Shown in pieces: positions 6,094 through 6,801 of a DNA stretch of 6,801 nt. Source of the DNA: Clostridiales bacterium (GTDB lineage: Bacteria > Bacillota > Clostridia > Peptostreptococcales > Anaerovoracaceae); assembly GCA_012735285.1 (NCBI GenBank), contig JAAYHT010000286.1, forward strand, positions 1 through 6,801, given 5' to 3'. The notes beneath the pieces were generated by a model, which was given only the letters and a program-made list of their open reading frames with translations, was not told where the DNA came from and searched no databases. How positions within the stretch are numbered: the first letter of the stretch is position 1; each line of letters starts with the position of its first letter. The position numbers were made by a program, and so were the translations under genes.

Positions 6094-6801
6094 ATGAGTG
6101 AAAAAGTATTAATGAAAGGCAACGAGGCATTTGCAGAAGCCGCAATACGGGGTGGATGTAGGCTATATTTCGGATACCCTATAACGCCGCAAAACGAAAT
6201 ACCTGAATATATGTCAAGAAAGCTTCACACGGTAGGGGGAGCTTTCGTACAGGCTGAAAGTGAATTGGCGGCAATCAATATGGCGTATGGGGCGGCTACG
6301 ACTGGAAAGCATGTATTTATATCATCTTCTTCTCCGGGTATTGCTTTGATGCAAGAAGGTTTATCATTTCTAGCATCAACTCAAATCCCTCTAGTTATTC
6401 TTAACGTATCAAGGGGAGGTCCTGGAGTAGGAGGAATTCAACCCGGTCAGGCGGACTATCGTCAGGCAACAAAGGGTGGAGGAAACGGTGACTATCATAT
6501 TCCTGTGATGGCACCTGCGACAGTGCAGGAAGCAGTCGACATCATTTATGAAGCTGTTGAAATTGCCGATAAGTATCGCAACCCTGTTATGATTCTTGCA
6601 GATGGTATGCTAGGACAGATGATGGAGCCTGTGGTATTACCTGAGCTAAAAGAACCTTTAACCATTGAAGAAATTCAAAGGTTAAAGCCATGGGCCTTGA
6701 CAGGTCACGGCGATAAGAGAGAACATAATGTGGTTAAATCTCTACTATTAAAACCTGACGAACTTGAAAAGCACAATATTAATAATGAGAAAAAGTACCA
6801 G
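6094..6801 (+). CDS. vorB: 2-oxoacid:ferredoxin oxidoreductase alpha subunit (VorB type), cut by the window edge
   Basis: The frame is open from ATG 6094 to the last base (236 codons, no stop). The ribosome binding site AGAGGA (6083-6088) overlaps the ferredoxin stop. The product has the pyrimidine-domain motifs of the pyruvate/2-oxoacid:ferredoxin oxidoreductase alpha subunit: GYPITPQNEIPEYM (27-40), QAESELAAINMAYGAA (53-68), SSSPGIALMQEG, RGGPGVGGIQPGQADY (107-122) and QATKGGGNGDYH (124-135). This split four-subunit type oxidises branched-chain 2-oxoacids (Vor) or 2-oxoglutarate (Kor) to acyl-CoA, CO2 and reduced ferredoxin. I favour 2-oxoisovalerate because panB, whose substrate or product it is, lies in the same operon, but 2-oxoglutarate cannot be excluded from the sequence. 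About a third of a usual alpha subunit (roughly 350 residues) is missing, and beta and gamma subunit genes are expected to the right. Confidence 0.88.
   Translation, partial: MSEKVLMKGNEAFAEAAIRGGCRLYFGYPITPQNEIPEYMSRKLHTVGGAFVQAESELAAINMAYGAATTGKHVFISSSSPGIALMQEGLSFLASTQIPLVILNVSRGGPGVGGIQPGQADYRQATKGGGNGDYHIPVMAPATVQEAVDIIYEAVEIADKYRNPVMILADGMLGQMMEPVVLPELKEPLTIEEIQRLKPWALTGHGDKREHNVVKSLLLKPDELEKHNINNEKKYQ

Noticed and set aside
1..6801. CRISPR arrays, tRNA or rRNA genes, insertion sequences, phage or transposon remnants
   Set aside because: I saw no regularly spaced repeats, cloverleaf or rRNA segments, transposase or integrase motifs, or flanking direct repeats. All coding sequence has similar composition, with no sign of recent insertion.

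Overview
This window looks like part of the chromosome of an anaerobic, low-GC Firmicute (Clostridia or Tissierellia type). The evidence is the A/T-rich third codon positions, strong GGAGG-type ribosome binding sites, a clostridial-style formate-tetrahydrofolate ligase beside an unusual FolD, and a ferredoxin-dependent 2-oxoacid oxidoreductase. All genes are on the + strand. I could not run any search, so family calls rest on motifs and on memory of the families.

Layout. Positions 1-184 are non-coding and hold two hairpins (11-28 and 45-69, the second terminator-like) and a short leader. Positions 185-625 encode a small cysteine-rich C_GCAxxG_C_C family protein. A 103-base gap follows, with a good sigma-A type promoter (TTGCAT, 17 bases, TATAAT) and a palindromic operator candidate. 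From 729 to the right edge there is one tightly packed run of genes: fhs (formate-THF ligase), folD (methylene-THF dehydrogenase, divergent), an IclR-family regulator, panB (ketopantoate hydroxymethyltransferase), a ketopantoate reductase (panE type), a two-cluster 4Fe-4S ferredoxin subunit (vorD type) and the start of a 2-oxoacid:ferredoxin oxidoreductase alpha subunit (vorB type), which the window edge cuts. Gaps between these genes are 2 to 25 bases and I see no terminator in them.

How the genes fit together. PanB and PanE are normally biosynthetic and sit with panC and panD. Here neither partner is present. Instead they lie between C1-folate enzymes and a branched-chain oxoacid oxidoreductase, under a regulator family that often controls catabolism. 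Read in the reverse of the textbook direction, the products form a chain: pantoate to ketopantoate (PanE), ketopantoate to 2-oxoisovalerate plus methylene-THF (PanB), methylene-THF towards formyl-THF (FolD plus a cyclohydrolase), formyl-THF to formate plus ATP (Fhs), and 2-oxoisovalerate to isobutyryl-CoA plus CO2 plus reduced ferredoxin (Vor). This would be a fermentative pathway for pantoate or pantothenate that yields ATP at Fhs and possibly again from isobutyryl-CoA. It is an inference from gene content. The opposite direction (making pantoate from isobutyryl-CoA, CO2 and formate) and a different, structurally similar substrate both remain open.

Supporting oddities: FolD lacks the lysine and glutamine needed for cyclohydrolase activity, the ketopantoate reductase has an aspartate where NADPH-dependent enzymes carry an arginine, and PanB departs from the usual sequence beside its metal site.
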